Shown: positions 26,677-36,086, numbered from the stretch's first letter. The stretch: DNA of 64,000 nucleotides from Thalassoglobus sp. JC818 (GCF_040717535.1 NZ_JBFEFI010000001.1:1178001-1242000); one strand, 5' to 3'. Notes: generated by a model not told the origin, from the letters alone. Program-made: numbers and translations.

Positions 26677-28785
26677 ATGCACCTTCATTGTCCTCACTGT
26701 CAAAACCCCATTGAGATCATTGAAGTTGATCAAAGCGTAGAAGTGACCTGCCCATCGTGTGGCAGCCACTTTTCCCCAACGCGAGTCGACGACTCGAAAG
26801 AAACGGTCGCCAACAACCGTGCCCGCGTCGGCGAAAAAATTGGTGCGTTTGAGTTACGTGAATGTGTCGGTTTCGGAGCATTTGGCTCCGTCTGGAAAGC
26901 TTGGGATTCCGAACTCGATCGTCTCGTTGCACTCAAAATTCCTCGCAAAGGACAACTCGACGAGAACGAGATCGAAAAGTTTCTGCGTGAAGCGAGAGCC
27001 GTCGCGCAGCTGAATCATCCGCACGTCGTCAAAGTCCATCAATCGGGGATCGATCGCGGAATCGTTTACATCGCCAGTGACCTCATCGATGGAGTCACAA
27101 TTGCCGAGCAACTTCGCGATTCGAAGTTCGACTTTCGTCAGTCGGCTGAACTCTGTTCGAAAATTGCTCGCGCGTTGCACCACGCTCATGAACGAGGAGT
27201 GATTCACCGAGACCTGAAACCGAGCAATATCATGCTCGACCTGTCTTTCGAGCCTCATCTTATGGACTTCGGCCTCGCAAAGCGTGAAGCGGGCGAAATC
27301 ACGATGACTGTCGAGGGGCAAATCCTCGGAACCCCTGCCTACATGCCCCCGGAGCAGGCTTCAGGAGAGCCGAACACAGTCGACCGCCGCTCGGATGTTT
27401 ACTCGCTGGGAGTTGTTTTCTACGAGATGCTCACCGGGGAACGTCCTTTTCGCGGCAACGAACGGCTCTTGATTTATCAGGTCCTAAATGAGTTTCCAGA
27501 TCCACCACGCAAGAAGAATCGGCAGATCCCCAAGGACCTTGAAACGATCTGCTTGAAGGCCATCGACAAGTCTCCGGACCGTCGATATCAGACTGCCGAA
27601 GAGTTCGCTAACGACTTACAGCGATTCGTCGACGGTGTTCCGATTCACGCCCGACCGGTCAGTTCCGTCGAGCGGATATCACGCTGGGTCCGTCGGAACG
27701 TGATGCAAACAATTGCACTCGTTTCGATTGTCGCGGCAATCATTGCCATCGCCGGGTTCGTGATCGTCGCCAACCGCGACACCACGCTGCGGCACCGCGT
27801 GAAAGTCACTACGGACCCTCCCGGGGCGCGCGTCCGAATGATTCCGCTCGACCATCTTGCTCGCGAGCGTCCAGAGCAGGCGGTCATTTCATCGGGCGTC
27901 ACTCCGATTGTGATGAAAGTCAAACCGGCCTTTTATCGTATGCAGGTGGTGATCGATGATTACGGTTTCCATGACGTTTACCGAACTGTTCCAGAGTTTC
28001 CGGAGAAAGATTACGCCCGAACTCTCTTTAAACACTTGAGCTGGGAAGTCGTCGATGGAACGGTCGAACTTCCCCCTGTCGAAGTTCCAGATCGATCAAG
28101 CCCCCCTGAAGGAATGACTTATATCGAAGGGGGAGTGTTGGAAATGCGGGACCGTCCCGGGTTAATTCGGGGCATCCCACCACTCATCCTGCAGATTTTC
28201 CCACTTTACATGGAAACTCAAGAGACGACCTATCGTCGTTACAGGGAAGTCGGTTTCAACAGACCACATACAATCCAGTCGGCCGGACTCTATCCGCCTG
28301 ATGACTTTCCAGTCGCGAGTATCAGTTGGGACGAAGCGATTCGCTTCGCCGAAAAAGCTGGACGCCGATTACCAACCGAAGAGGAATACGAATTCGTCGC
28401 GACACAAGCTGGAGACCTCGAAACTCCCTGGGGAGGAGCACGCGACGATATTGATGCCTGGCCGTTTGGTCCTGTCGGAACTCCGGATTACGATCGGACC
28501 AGTCACGATCCTCCCATTCAGGGTCTCTATTCAGGAGTCGCCGAATGGACACTCTCCCCTTTCATCCGTGACTTCGCGAGCGATGGTCGCTTCCCTCAGT
28601 CTTTTATTGGTACATCCGTCAACTTTCGGGTAGTCCGGGGTGGCCCTTACTCTGTGACGAAAAAAGAGGTCAACCTCGACGAAATCCGTGTCGGTCCACA
28701 GCAGCGATTCACACTCGACCGCAACGACAACGGAAGCGAAGGACTTGGTTTCCGATGTGTCGTCGACGCTCAAGCCCCCTTCTAG
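26677..28785 (+). CDS. Ser/Thr protein kinase with N-terminal zinc ribbon and C-terminal FGE-sulfatase domain
   Basis: 702 residues. A zinc ribbon opens the protein (C5, C8, C25, C28). The Hanks-type kinase spans ~55-325: glycine loop GFGAFGSVW (65-73), Lys87 in VALKI, catalytic HRDLKPSN (177-184), DFG at 197-199, and GTPAYMPPEQ activation segment. One membrane helix lies at ~341-366. A PEGA-like region follows (VKVTTDPPGARVRMI), then from ~480 a formylglycine-generating-enzyme/sulfatase-modifying domain (GGVLEM; VASISWDEAIRFAEKAGRRL; FRVVRGG; LGFRCV). This would place the sensor part outside the cytoplasm. Kinase residues are intact. The gene appears monocistronic and ends at repeat copy C. 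Confidence 0.93.
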   Translation: MHLHCPHCQNPIEIIEVDQSVEVTCPSCGSHFSPTRVDDSKETVANNRARVGEKIGAFELRECVGFGAFGSVWKAWDSELDRLVALKIPRKGQLDENEIEKFLREARAVAQLNHPHVVKVHQSGIDRGIVYIASDLIDGVTIAEQLRDSKFDFRQSAELCSKIARALHHAHERGVIHRDLKPSNIMLDLSFEPHLMDFGLAKREAGEITMTVEGQILGTPAYMPPEQASGEPNTVDRRSDVYSLGVVFYEMLTGERPFRGNERLLIYQVLNEFPDPPRKKNRQIPKDLETICLKAIDKSPDRRYQTAEEFANDLQRFVDGVPIHARPVSSVERISRWVRRNVMQTIALVSIVAAIIAIAGFVIVANRDTTLRHRVKVTTDPPGARVRMIPLDHLARERPEQAVISSGVTPIVMKVKPAFYRMQVVIDDYGFHDVYRTVPEFPEKDYARTLFKHLSWEVVDGTVELPPVEVPDRSSPPEGMTYIEGGVLEMRDRPGLIRGIPPLILQIFPLYMETQETTYRRYREVGFNRPHTIQSAGLYPPDDFPVASISWDEAIRFAEKAGRRLPTEEEYEFVATQAGDLETPWGGARDDIDAWPFGPVGTPDYDRTSHDPPIQGLYSGVAEWTLSPFIRDFASDGRFPQSFIGTSVNFRVVRGGPYSVTKKEVNLDEIRVGPQQRFTLDRNDNGSEGLGFRCVVDAQAPF

Positions 28786-28875
28786 AGCATGTTACTCTTT
28801 CCTGTGCGATCGCTTGCAAAGTCTCATCGCCGTCGCGTCCGGATAGTCAGCGAAAAGGAAATCGTCAGAGCACCG
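28783..28875 (+). repeat. Stop-codon-linked repeat, copy C (diverged)
   Basis: Begins TAGAGCATGTTACTCTTTCC on the kinase stop codon and keeps ATCGCTTGCAAAGTCTCATC; the second half has drifted and ends CAGAGCACC. Confidence 0.65.
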
Positions 28876-28922
28876 TGACGACTTCAGCTCAAGCCGGTGC
28901 GCGGCGTTTTCGCGATTCTGAT

Positions 28923-29834
28923 TTAGTCGACATAGTAGTCCGACAAGTCTGTGGCACTGACTGCCCAGGCATAGCTTCGTTGGTCGCGAGGGACTGTTTC
29001 ACTCAATTCCCGTGTCGGGCTGAGAATATTGAGTCGGTGTGAATAATGACGGTCTCCATTCACAGAACGATCTGTCCGTGTGGTCAGGACGACCTCAAGA
29101 ATCTCATAAGGATAGCTCTCTTCGTCGACCGGTGGATCAGTTTCGAAGGCAGCAAATCCGTAAGTTGTGATTGGCTCGGTTCCACGAGGGGAAATGTACT
29201 TCGAGGTCATTCCGACCAGCCGGAAGTAGATGTCCTCCTCTTGATCATGACCGACAAGCTTGACGATCCGATCAAATCCCGGTCGATCTTCCAGGTCAAT
29301 CAAGACTGCTTCTGATTGATGAATTTGCCCACGCTGGCGTTCTTCCTCTGAGTAAGTCGAATCGGCACTTCCATCGCACTCAGGACTTGGCCTTGGCATG
29401 CGTCGCCACTCACTCGCATCGGCTTTCTTCTTAACAGCCTCTTTTTCGGTGCAGTCCGGCCCATCCACTGCACATTGTCCATGTTGTCCGGAAGCCTGAT
29501 TGCAACCAGTCACAAGTGTTTCAAACGACTCCCGAAAATCCGACGGCATTCCCGGGCGTGTGAATTCATTGTCACAACACAGATAGTAGTAGAACAACTT
29601 ACCACCCATCGTCCCGTAAAATTGAATGGGACATAAACAGTCACAGCCGCTGAACTCCGGGTCTTCGACCGGGTGGATTTGAGGATCTTTTTCAGATGAC
29701 TCGGTTCCCTCAGGAGGATCAGCCAGAGTTGGCGTCTCGGGCTGAGGTGGACTCTGCGCGACAACCAAACTTGCCCACAGAATCAACAGGCAGAGACACG
29801 CGCCCGGAAACAGTTTCATTGCAAATGCCCTCAT
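28923..29834 (-). CDS. Cysteine-rich secreted protein of unknown function
   Basis: 303 residues. MRAFAMKLFPGACLCLLILW is a signal sequence, cut near VVA-QSP; AAGGG precedes the ATG at 29834, with a second ATG 5 codons in. A Pro/Glu-rich stretch leads to a Cys-rich part (residues ~60-135: SGCDCLCPIQFYG, YYLCCDN, VTGCNQ, QCAVDGPDC). The second half is beta-like (DRIVKLVGHDQEEDIYFRLVG). The pairs of Cys suggest disulfides or metal binding outside the cytoplasm. No family is recognised. It converges with the kinase gene. Confidence 0.72.
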   Translation of the reverse strand: MRAFAMKLFPGACLCLLILWASLVVAQSPPQPETPTLADPPEGTESSEKDPQIHPVEDPEFSGCDCLCPIQFYGTMGGKLFYYYLCCDNEFTRPGMPSDFRESFETLVTGCNQASGQHGQCAVDGPDCTEKEAVKKKADASEWRRMPRPSPECDGSADSTYSEEERQRGQIHQSEAVLIDLEDRPGFDRIVKLVGHDQEEDIYFRLVGMTSKYISPRGTEPITTYGFAAFETDPPVDEESYPYEILEVVLTTRTDRSVNGDRHYSHRLNILSPTRELSETVPRDQRSYAWAVSATDLSDYYVD

Positions 29835-29982
29835 TCGAAACGCCCTTCTGGATCGATTTGAGAAGTAACCCGAATTCCATGTTCTCGAGTTTAATCAGAT
29901 TAGGGTACGCCTGTCACCCACTCGATTAAATTAGCGTGCTCTGACGAATTCCCAATCGTCGGATTTCTTCGTGGTTGTGGAT

Positions 29983-30040
29983 TTGCAGTCACGTCACTGG
30001 CTGTTACAATTCGATCAACTTTTATTGAGATTGAGTCTCA
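29983..30040 (+). promoter_or_regulatory. Promoter and candidate Fur operator of the feo operon
   Basis: A -35-like TTGCAG (29983-29988) and -10-like TACAAT (30005-30010) are 16 bp apart. Just downstream, 30026-30040 reads TGAGATTGAGTCTCA, an inverted repeat that matches the 7-1-7 Fur consensus TGATAAT-n-ATTATCA at 10 of 14 defined positions. Fur repression of ferrous iron uptake is well known in other bacteria; here it is inference. Confidence 0.5.
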
Positions 30041-30100
30041 ACATCGTCTGGCCGAATGCCAGTGTTCATGATTTCCTCGAAACAAACGGTTTTCGATACA

Positions 30101-30343
30101 ATGTCCGATGTCTTGCAAATGATTCCGATGGACATGTTGCAGAAGAATGAGTCTGGACGAATCGTTGAAATCGTCGGGCCTCATGACTGGAAGCATCGTC
30201 TTCAGGAACTGGGACTGCGAGACGGGGCAATCGTCCGAGTCGTAAAACCCGGAACACCAGCGATCATCGCGATCGACGGACACCGATTCAGCTTCCGCAG
30301 CGACCCCAACACCGTTGTTCTCGTCGAGCTTCTGCCGGCTTAG
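30101..30343 (+). CDS. feoA: FeoA-domain protein, first copy
   Basis: 80 residues from the ATG at 30101; an in-frame ATG at 30056 would add 15 residues and neither start has a strong ribosome site. The SH3-like FeoA core is clear: GRIVEIVGPHDWKHRLQELG, LRDGAIVRVVKPGTPAIIAI and HRFSFRS. FeoA is a small cytoplasmic partner of the FeoB ferrous iron transporter. This is the first gene of feoA-feoA-feoB. The second FeoA is encoded 189 bp downstream. Confidence 0.88.
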   Translation: MSDVLQMIPMDMLQKNESGRIVEIVGPHDWKHRLQELGLRDGAIVRVVKPGTPAIIAIDGHRFSFRSDPNTVVLVELLPA

Positions 30344-30430
30344 GGCATTGTCCGAAATGCTCAAAGTGAAATCACTCGAGCAAACTCAGAACATTCGCTG
30401 AATTCAAGATTCAGCGATCGCAGAGAAACC

Positions 30431-30526
30431 ATGAAAGTGGTCGAACAGGGAATTAATGGACGAGCTTTCGGCAACCAGCTTCACACGTTCAAGTGCCGAC
30501 CGAATCGTCATCGTCGGAAAGGCTGA
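30431..30526 (+). CDS. Possible 31-codon ORF between the two feoA genes
   Basis: ATG at 30431 to TGA at 30524-30526, ending 6 bases before the GTG of the second feoA. The product is very basic and contains His and one Cys (TFKCRPNRHRRKG at the end). It fills the otherwise empty feoA-feoA gap, so it might be a leader peptide, but codon bias is not informative at this length and no ribosome site is evident. Confidence 0.22.
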   Translation: MKVVEQGINGRAFGNQLHTFKCRPNRHRRKG

Positions 30527-30532
30527 CTGAGC

Positions 30533-30787
30533 GTGGAAACACAACCGGATTCGCTGAAGAGACTCGATGAACTCAAGTCAATTGGGCAACAAGCACGAAT
30601 CGTCGACGTGGTTGGCGATGACTCGATCTCAGTGCGATTGATGGAAATGGGGCTGACTGAAGGAGAAGAGATCACCGTACTCGGTTTTGCCCCACTGGGT
30701 GATCCTGTTGAGTATTCGATCCGTGGCTATCGTATCTCTCTTCGAAAATCAGAAGCCAATCGAGTTCAAGTCGAATCTTCTGAGTAA
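30533..30787 (+). CDS. feoA: FeoA-domain protein, second copy
   Basis: 84 residues from a GTG at 30533. Core pattern: LKSIGQQARIVDVVGDDSIS, VRLMEMGLTEGEEITVLGFA, PLGDPVEYSIRGYRISLRKS. The PLGDP turn is the classic FeoA signature and is absent from the first copy, so this one is closer to standard FeoA. It precedes feoB by 60 bp. Two FeoA proteins in one operon may form a heteromeric complex on FeoB. Confidence 0.92.
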   Translation: METQPDSLKRLDELKSIGQQARIVDVVGDDSISVRLMEMGLTEGEEITVLGFAPLGDPVEYSIRGYRISLRKSEANRVQVESSE

Positions 30788-30847
30788 ACAGCCACCTTTG
30801 AATTCCTCCCCTGACGACCACTCCTCCATTTGCCCTCCGATTCGATC

Positions 30848-33055
30848 ATGCAAGAGACGGTTCAAGCCGCGACTTCAGCACAAACACTCACAGTCGCGTT
30901 GATTGGAAATCCCAACACCGGCAAGAGCACACTGTTCAACAGCCTTTGTGGCGGCAAAGCTCGTGTGGGAAACTTTCCAGGAGTGACCGTCGAAAAGAAG
31001 GTCGGAAAGTACCGCTTCGGTGACCGAAACATTACCCTCATCGACTTACCGGGAACTTACAGCCTCTCTCCTCGCTCCGACGACGAAATGGTCTCCGTCG
31101 ACGTTCTTCTCGGGCGGAAGAAAGAAGTCACCGCTCCCGACGCGGTCGTCTGCATTGTTGATGCATCGAATCTCGAGCGAAACCTCTATCTCTTCAGTCA
31201 AATTCGAGATCTCAACCTGCCGACTGTCCTCGTCCTGAATATGTGGGATGTCGCCAACAGTCGCGGAGTTCAGATTGACGTCGAACAACTCTCTGAGCGT
31301 CTCGGCGTGCCGGTCGTGACCACATCCGCACATCGGCGGGAAGGAATTGAAGGCGTCACAGCTGCCGTGCTGCAAGCCGTCGAGAATCCAGGAACGAAGG
31401 CCGTCCGGCTTTTCCCGGCAGAATTCTACGACGAAGCACAAAAACTCGATGAATGGCTCGTTTCAAACGGAGAACCGGCAACACATCTTTTTCTTCGAGA
31501 GCGAATGCTGCTCGATATTCGTGGAGCGAGCGAAGATGCAGCCTCGCAGGCTGACCAGTCCAAACTCAAGGCTTACCTCGAAGAAGCAAGAGGACGCCTT
31601 GCCGCCAGCGGCCACCGGATTCCAGCGATTGAAACCAAGCTGCGGTATGACTGGATTCGTCAACAACTCGACGGCGTCTTCACACGATCAGAAACTGACC
31701 ACCGCCTCAGCGCCAGTGATCGCATCGACAAGATTCTGACCCACAAGGTCACCGGCATGATCGTGTTTGCGTTGATCATGCTTTTAATTTTCCAAGCCAT
31801 TTACACATGGTCCGGCCCATTCATGGAAATGGTCGAAGGACTTCAGAACGGAGCCAACGAAATCGTTGGCGGCATGATGGGACCAGGAACGCTGCGAAGC
31901 CTCCTCGTCGACGGAATCATCGCCGGCGTCGGATCGGTCATCATCTTTCTTCCGCAGATCGTCATGCTGTTTGCATTCATTTCGATTCTGGAAGACTGCG
32001 GCTACATGGCCCGTGCAGCTTTCCTGATGGATAAGCTGATGACCAAAGTTGGTCTCAGCGGAAAATCGTTTCTTCCGCTGATGTCGTCCTTCGCGTGCGC
32101 CATCCCCGGAGTCATGGCGACTCGCGTCATTGAGAATCGCCGCGACCGCATGGTCACCATGCTCATCGCCCCACTAATGAGCTGTTCCGCGCGGCTTCCG
32201 GTCTACATGCTGATGATCTACACCTTCATCCCGGCGAGCCTCCTGTTCGGGTTCCTGAGCCTGCGGGGAACAGTCTTGTTTTCGATGTACGCCATCGGCG
32301 CCGTGCTCGCTATTCCGATCGCCTGGCTCTTCAAGAAGACGCTCTTCAAAGGCGAGACTCCACCATTCGTCATGGAACTTCCACCGTACAAATGGCCATC
32401 TCCCAAAATTGTCTTCGATCGAGTCTATGATCGCTCCAAAGCATTCGTCGTGCGGGCAGGAACACTCATTTTTGCAGTGACTGTTGTCGTTTGGGCACTC
32501 GGCTATTTCCCAGGTGACCACACAACCCAGCATCAACTCGCTCAGCAAATCGAAACGCTGCAAGCGTCACCGGAAGAGAATGCTGAAGAGATCGACAAAC
32601 TCTCTGCCGAGTACGATGACGTCTCAGGAGCGTTGATTCGAGAGAGCTATCTCGGCCGGATGGGGAAAGCCATCGAACCTGTCGTCAAACCACTCGGTTG
32701 GGACTGGCGAATTGGCATCGGAGCAGTCGCATCCTTCCCAGCCCGCGAAGTGATCATTTCAACGATGGGAACGATTTTCAGTCTCGGCGGCGAAGTCGAC
32801 GAAGAAGATCCCAGCCTCAAAGATGCTCTCTCAAATGCAACCTGGCCCGATGGCCGACCACTCTTCACCGTACCGGTCGCCCTGTCTATCATGGTCTTCT
32901 TCGCCCTCTGCGCTCAGTGCGGAGCAACGCTGATGGTCATTCGACGCGAAACCAACAGCTGGCGATGGCCGATATTCACGTTCGTCTACATGACCGGCCT
33001 GGCCTACATCGCCGCACTGCTCACCTACCAAATCGGTACGTCCCTCATGGGATAA
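30848..33055 (+). CDS. feoB: Ferrous iron transporter B
   Basis: 735 residues from the ATG at 30848; the longer frame starts at a TTG and adds only six residues. The N-terminal G domain has G1 GNPNTGKST, G2 around FPGVTVEKK, G3 DLPGTYSL and G4 NMWD. A helical GDI-like linker follows, then about ten membrane segments with the Gate motifs (LPQIVMLFAFISILEDCGYM, SSFACAIPGVMATR, and a later FPAREVIISTMGT). FeoB imports Fe2+ across the inner membrane, a route used under anoxic or reducing conditions. A ~45-residue insertion rich in Gln/Glu (residues ~560-605) lies between membrane parts, as in many FeoB proteins. Confidence 0.96.
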   Translation: MQETVQAATSAQTLTVALIGNPNTGKSTLFNSLCGGKARVGNFPGVTVEKKVGKYRFGDRNITLIDLPGTYSLSPRSDDEMVSVDVLLGRKKEVTAPDAVVCIVDASNLERNLYLFSQIRDLNLPTVLVLNMWDVANSRGVQIDVEQLSERLGVPVVTTSAHRREGIEGVTAAVLQAVENPGTKAVRLFPAEFYDEAQKLDEWLVSNGEPATHLFLRERMLLDIRGASEDAASQADQSKLKAYLEEARGRLAASGHRIPAIETKLRYDWIRQQLDGVFTRSETDHRLSASDRIDKILTHKVTGMIVFALIMLLIFQAIYTWSGPFMEMVEGLQNGANEIVGGMMGPGTLRSLLVDGIIAGVGSVIIFLPQIVMLFAFISILEDCGYMARAAFLMDKLMTKVGLSGKSFLPLMSSFACAIPGVMATRVIENRRDRMVTMLIAPLMSCSARLPVYMLMIYTFIPASLLFGFLSLRGTVLFSMYAIGAVLAIPIAWLFKKTLFKGETPPFVMELPPYKWPSPKIVFDRVYDRSKAFVVRAGTLIFAVTVVVWALGYFPGDHTTQHQLAQQIETLQASPEENAEEIDKLSAEYDDVSGALIRESYLGRMGKAIEPVVKPLGWDWRIGIGAVASFPAREVIISTMGTIFSLGGEVDEEDPSLKDALSNATWPDGRPLFTVPVALSIMVFFALCAQCGATLMVIRRETNSWRWPIFTFVYMTGLAYIAALLTYQIGTSLMG

Positions 33056-33260
33056 TCGCGGCTCAGTTGGCTGAAGAATCGCTGTAATTGGTAGGGCCTG
33101 ACTACAAGACAAGCGTGCGAAATTGAGTTCGTAGCGAAACACGCGCCTGTCGTTCTTGTGTTCTATTCTTAAATAGACCACATGAATCTCAATTCGGCCT
33201 CTTCACAAGCTGTCAGATTGATATTCGGTCACTGAATCTCAACGAGAGACCGAAAACGCA

Positions 33261-34823
33261 TTGACCAGTTCACGAACACCTGAAGCGACCAGCAGCCGCT
33301 CCCAATATCTGATACCGACGATCACCTCTTTAGGTGTCCTCGTTCTATTGGGGCTGCGCGTTTGGCAAACGGGGTTGCTCGGGGATGAGTTGCTGTTTGT
33401 GCATGCTATTGATCTGGGAGCTTCGGACGGGCTGTTCGCTGTCGGGTCATCACATCCTCCGTTTGTGAGACTTCTCGTCAGCCTGTTTGCCGATGGAGAG
33501 TCCCCTGACTGGCTCTTGAGACTTCCGAGCGTTGCGATGGCTGTCGCAACAGTCTTTGTGTGGAATGCCATTTTGAGCAGGCTGGTCCCCGACCGCTGGC
33601 TGATCGCCCTGCTCTTGCCGGCGATGGCCCTCAGTCCGGTTTGGTTAACGCAAGGATTCCAATGCCTTCCTTATGCAGCCCTGGCGTTCTTCTCGAGTTT
33701 GCACTGCCTCGCATGGATGGGGATGCTGGAGTCGGATCGTCTAAGCTGGAAATGCTTGTTCGTGGTGTCCGGCATTCTGCTTCCCTGGACGCACTTCTTC
33801 GGCATCAACGTATTGCTCGTCGATCAACTGATCTGGGGAATTCTGCTGCTGAAACGAGTGGTTTCGATCAAATCCTGGCTGACGTTGAACGCTCTCATTG
33901 CAGCGTTGACCCTGCCCGTCGTTCCGCTCGCTGCCTATTACGTTCGCATTGAGAGCACGTTTTCCATCAAGCCGATTGAAGACTTCGACAGCTATTTTCT
34001 GCCTGTTTCGTCGCTCTTCTTCTCCTATTTGACATTCTCGGTCTTCACAACTTATTGGCCCACATTTCTGCTTCTCTATGCTGCGGCAGCCGTCTTCCTT
34101 GGCATCGTCATCCAGTCAAGAGGCTCAGAAGAAGTAGAAGTCGACCCTTTGAAATCAGACGAAGTCAGAACAGCGAACAAGCCACTCAATGACTGGTTTG
34201 GCTGTATCGCTGTTGGGTTTCTTCTGGCAGGCTTTGGAGCGGGACAGCTACATTCCTGGATCGGACAGTCCGCGATGTGGCCTCGATACATGCTCGCGGG
34301 CTCTTGGATTCACCTCCCACTTATCGCGTTTTTTCTGTGGAGATTTGCGAATCGGACCGCCGCACGAGTCGCTGCCGCGGCTGGCTTGTTGTATGCCCTC
34401 GTAGGATCTCAATACGCATTGCAAGTTCACGGCACAGACTGTCACCAAGTCGCTTCCGAACTGCGAACGAACTGGCAACCAGGAGATCGATTTCTTGAGC
34501 AAGGCGTCGACATCTGGTCCGGCGAGAATCACTTCGATCGGTTGTGGTTTCGCCGCTACGTCAGCCCCGACTGGTCCGTTCTCGCCCTTCCAGCAGTGCC
34601 GCGAGACACTGTCCTTGAAACCGGTTTACAACTCGAATCAGTCCCCGCTGACTGTGAGCGAATCTGGGTTTTCTCTCACCTGTTCACCGACGAATTCCAC
34701 GACCGACAAAACATTCCAGGCTGGGAATTGAAAGCAACCGCCTGCTACGGCGACGTCTGCCCGCTTGCCGTATATGTTCGCATCCCCACAGACAATGAGC
34801 AGACGGTTAGCCATCGCAATTGA
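33261..34823 (+). CDS. Membrane glycosyltransferase, GT39/ArnT-like
   Basis: 520 residues. The only reasonable start is a TTG at 33261, as the next Met lies well inside the first membrane segments. About ten membrane helices are visible. The first periplasmic loop carries GLLGDELLFVHAIDLG with the acidic pair and, further on, SSHPPFVRLLVSLF, the arrangement typical of polyprenyl-phosphate-sugar-dependent GT39/GT83 enzymes. A soluble domain closes the protein (residues ~400-510). Such enzymes move a lipid-linked sugar to lipid or protein on the periplasmic side. The acceptor is unknown. The gene sits directly before the accessory region. Confidence 0.75.
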   Translation: MTSSRTPEATSSRSQYLIPTITSLGVLVLLGLRVWQTGLLGDELLFVHAIDLGASDGLFAVGSSHPPFVRLLVSLFADGESPDWLLRLPSVAMAVATVFVWNAILSRLVPDRWLIALLLPAMALSPVWLTQGFQCLPYAALAFFSSLHCLAWMGMLESDRLSWKCLFVVSGILLPWTHFFGINVLLVDQLIWGILLLKRVVSIKSWLTLNALIAALTLPVVPLAAYYVRIESTFSIKPIEDFDSYFLPVSSLFFSYLTFSVFTTYWPTFLLLYAAAAVFLGIVIQSRGSEEVEVDPLKSDEVRTANKPLNDWFGCIAVGFLLAGFGAGQLHSWIGQSAMWPRYMLAGSWIHLPLIAFFLWRFANRTAARVAAAAGLLYALVGSQYALQVHGTDCHQVASELRTNWQPGDRFLEQGVDIWSGENHFDRLWFRRYVSPDWSVLALPAVPRDTVLETGLQLESVPADCERIWVFSHLFTDEFHDRQNIPGWELKATACYGDVCPLAVYVRIPTDNEQTVSHRN

Positions 34824-35027
34824 AAACCCTGCATCGTCACGCGGTACGAACATCACGACCTTCTCTTCTACGTTTTTGCTCAACTCACCAGCATGTACAC
34901 TACCGTTAGTCGGTCTTGAAAGGTCCTCGAGACTCTCATCACAGGTAGACCAGTTCCTAGGGAACATGTCATTAAGCTCCGAACGTCAAATCGGTTCACG
35001 TGCAAAAGGCAATACGGTCGACTGGAA

Positions 35028-35732
35028 ATGGAACTGATCGCCGATCTGTGGAATGGAATGAAATTTTTCCTTAGATCATGGTCGAATTCATGCTCCGACG
35101 AAGATGTCTATGCCTTCTGCAAGCAGAATGTGATTGCAAGCTTGCATAAAGGGAAAGTTCGTGATGCAAAGTTTTACCTGGAGGCTATGAGGTATTGCTT
35201 ACGCCGAAGAATAAAGTTCGTTGAAGCGGCAAGACTAAACCAAGCTGACGATTTGGCGCTGGAAGCAGTCTGCAACTACTTTCTGTTCGACGTGCGAAGC
35301 TCTGCACGACTGCTCAAAAAGTCTCTGAGGGTTTGCCCCGAAAACGTCGTTGCAATGCATTGGTTGCTGTGGATTAAACACTCAACTAGGCAAGCGAAAG
35401 TTCGAGAAGATTTTCTCCCGAACTTTCATTCGCCACGCAAGCAATCGCTTAGGCTTCCACTGTCTGACATCTTCATTCACGAGATCGAATGCGCTCGCCT
35501 CTTGTATCACCGGCAGTACGAAGCAGCAGGAGCGATACTAGAACACATGCGTTATTCACAGCAAAGTCGCGATGTTGGCGAATACGGAACATATTTAAAC
35601 GAACTGAAGATTCTCAAATGCACTCGAAATCATCAAATCGTTGATCTGGAAAAACAAGAGATCACCGCATTACTTCAGAGATGGAAAGTTGAGTTTGACA
35701 AGTTCAGTTGTAAAGATACTCCGGAACCATGA
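35028..35732 (+). CDS. Helical protein of unknown function at the edge of the accessory region
   Basis: 234 residues, Cys-, Arg- and Lys-rich, all-helical by eye, with a TPR/SEL-like feel (LHKGKVRDAKFYLEAMRYCL; YHRQYEAAGAILEHMRYS). No signal peptide or membrane segment. Base composition and codon use appear more AT-rich than in the preceding genes, with codons such as ATA, CTA and AGG. No domain recognised. It could be an orphan immunity-type gene, since it is the first of a series of unrelated small genes interleaved with RHS remnants. Confidence 0.6.
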   Translation: MELIADLWNGMKFFLRSWSNSCSDEDVYAFCKQNVIASLHKGKVRDAKFYLEAMRYCLRRRIKFVEAARLNQADDLALEAVCNYFLFDVRSSARLLKKSLRVCPENVVAMHWLLWIKHSTRQAKVREDFLPNFHSPRKQSLRLPLSDIFIHEIECARLLYHRQYEAAGAILEHMRYSQQSRDVGEYGTYLNELKILKCTRNHQIVDLEKQEITALLQRWKVEFDKFSCKDTPEP

Positions 35733-35842
35733 AGCGAGGTCGGCCAAGCTATGTCTGACAATGTTGATTCGCTGGTCAGTTGATTGCACTTCACCAACTT
35801 CCCACGAGGCTGATCATCGCTTCGGTCGTGAATCAAGTGACG

Positions 35843-35883
35843 TAGGCTGGGTTGGCGAGGTCAATGGAGTTCTGTTGTGAAGA
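35843..35883 (+). repeat. Accessory-region direct repeat type 1, copy 1
   Basis: About 41 bp sharing TAGGCTG-GTTGGC-AGGTCAATGGA with the copy at 41041-41082; both lie shortly after an orphan gene. Confidence 0.6.
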
Positions 35884-36086
35884 AGACGCCGAAGTGATTC
35901 CGGTCGAACCCCGTCCTTAGGCTAGGGCGCCATGCTCCCAATCGTTGTTCCAAAATTCACCCTGCCCAGATGAAGTTGCCCGGAAATGCCCAGACGTAAC
36001 GTCCCTTTCGTTGATAGTCTCGGCATTCGACGGTAACCCGAGAAGTACAGAAAGTCGGCGCCACTTCCATATCGTACGACACATGC

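Noticed and set aside
30341-30420. Further copy of the stop-linked repeat after the first feoA (TAGGGCATTG...)
   Set aside because: Only the TAG and a short GCA match; the internal blocks of the family are absent.
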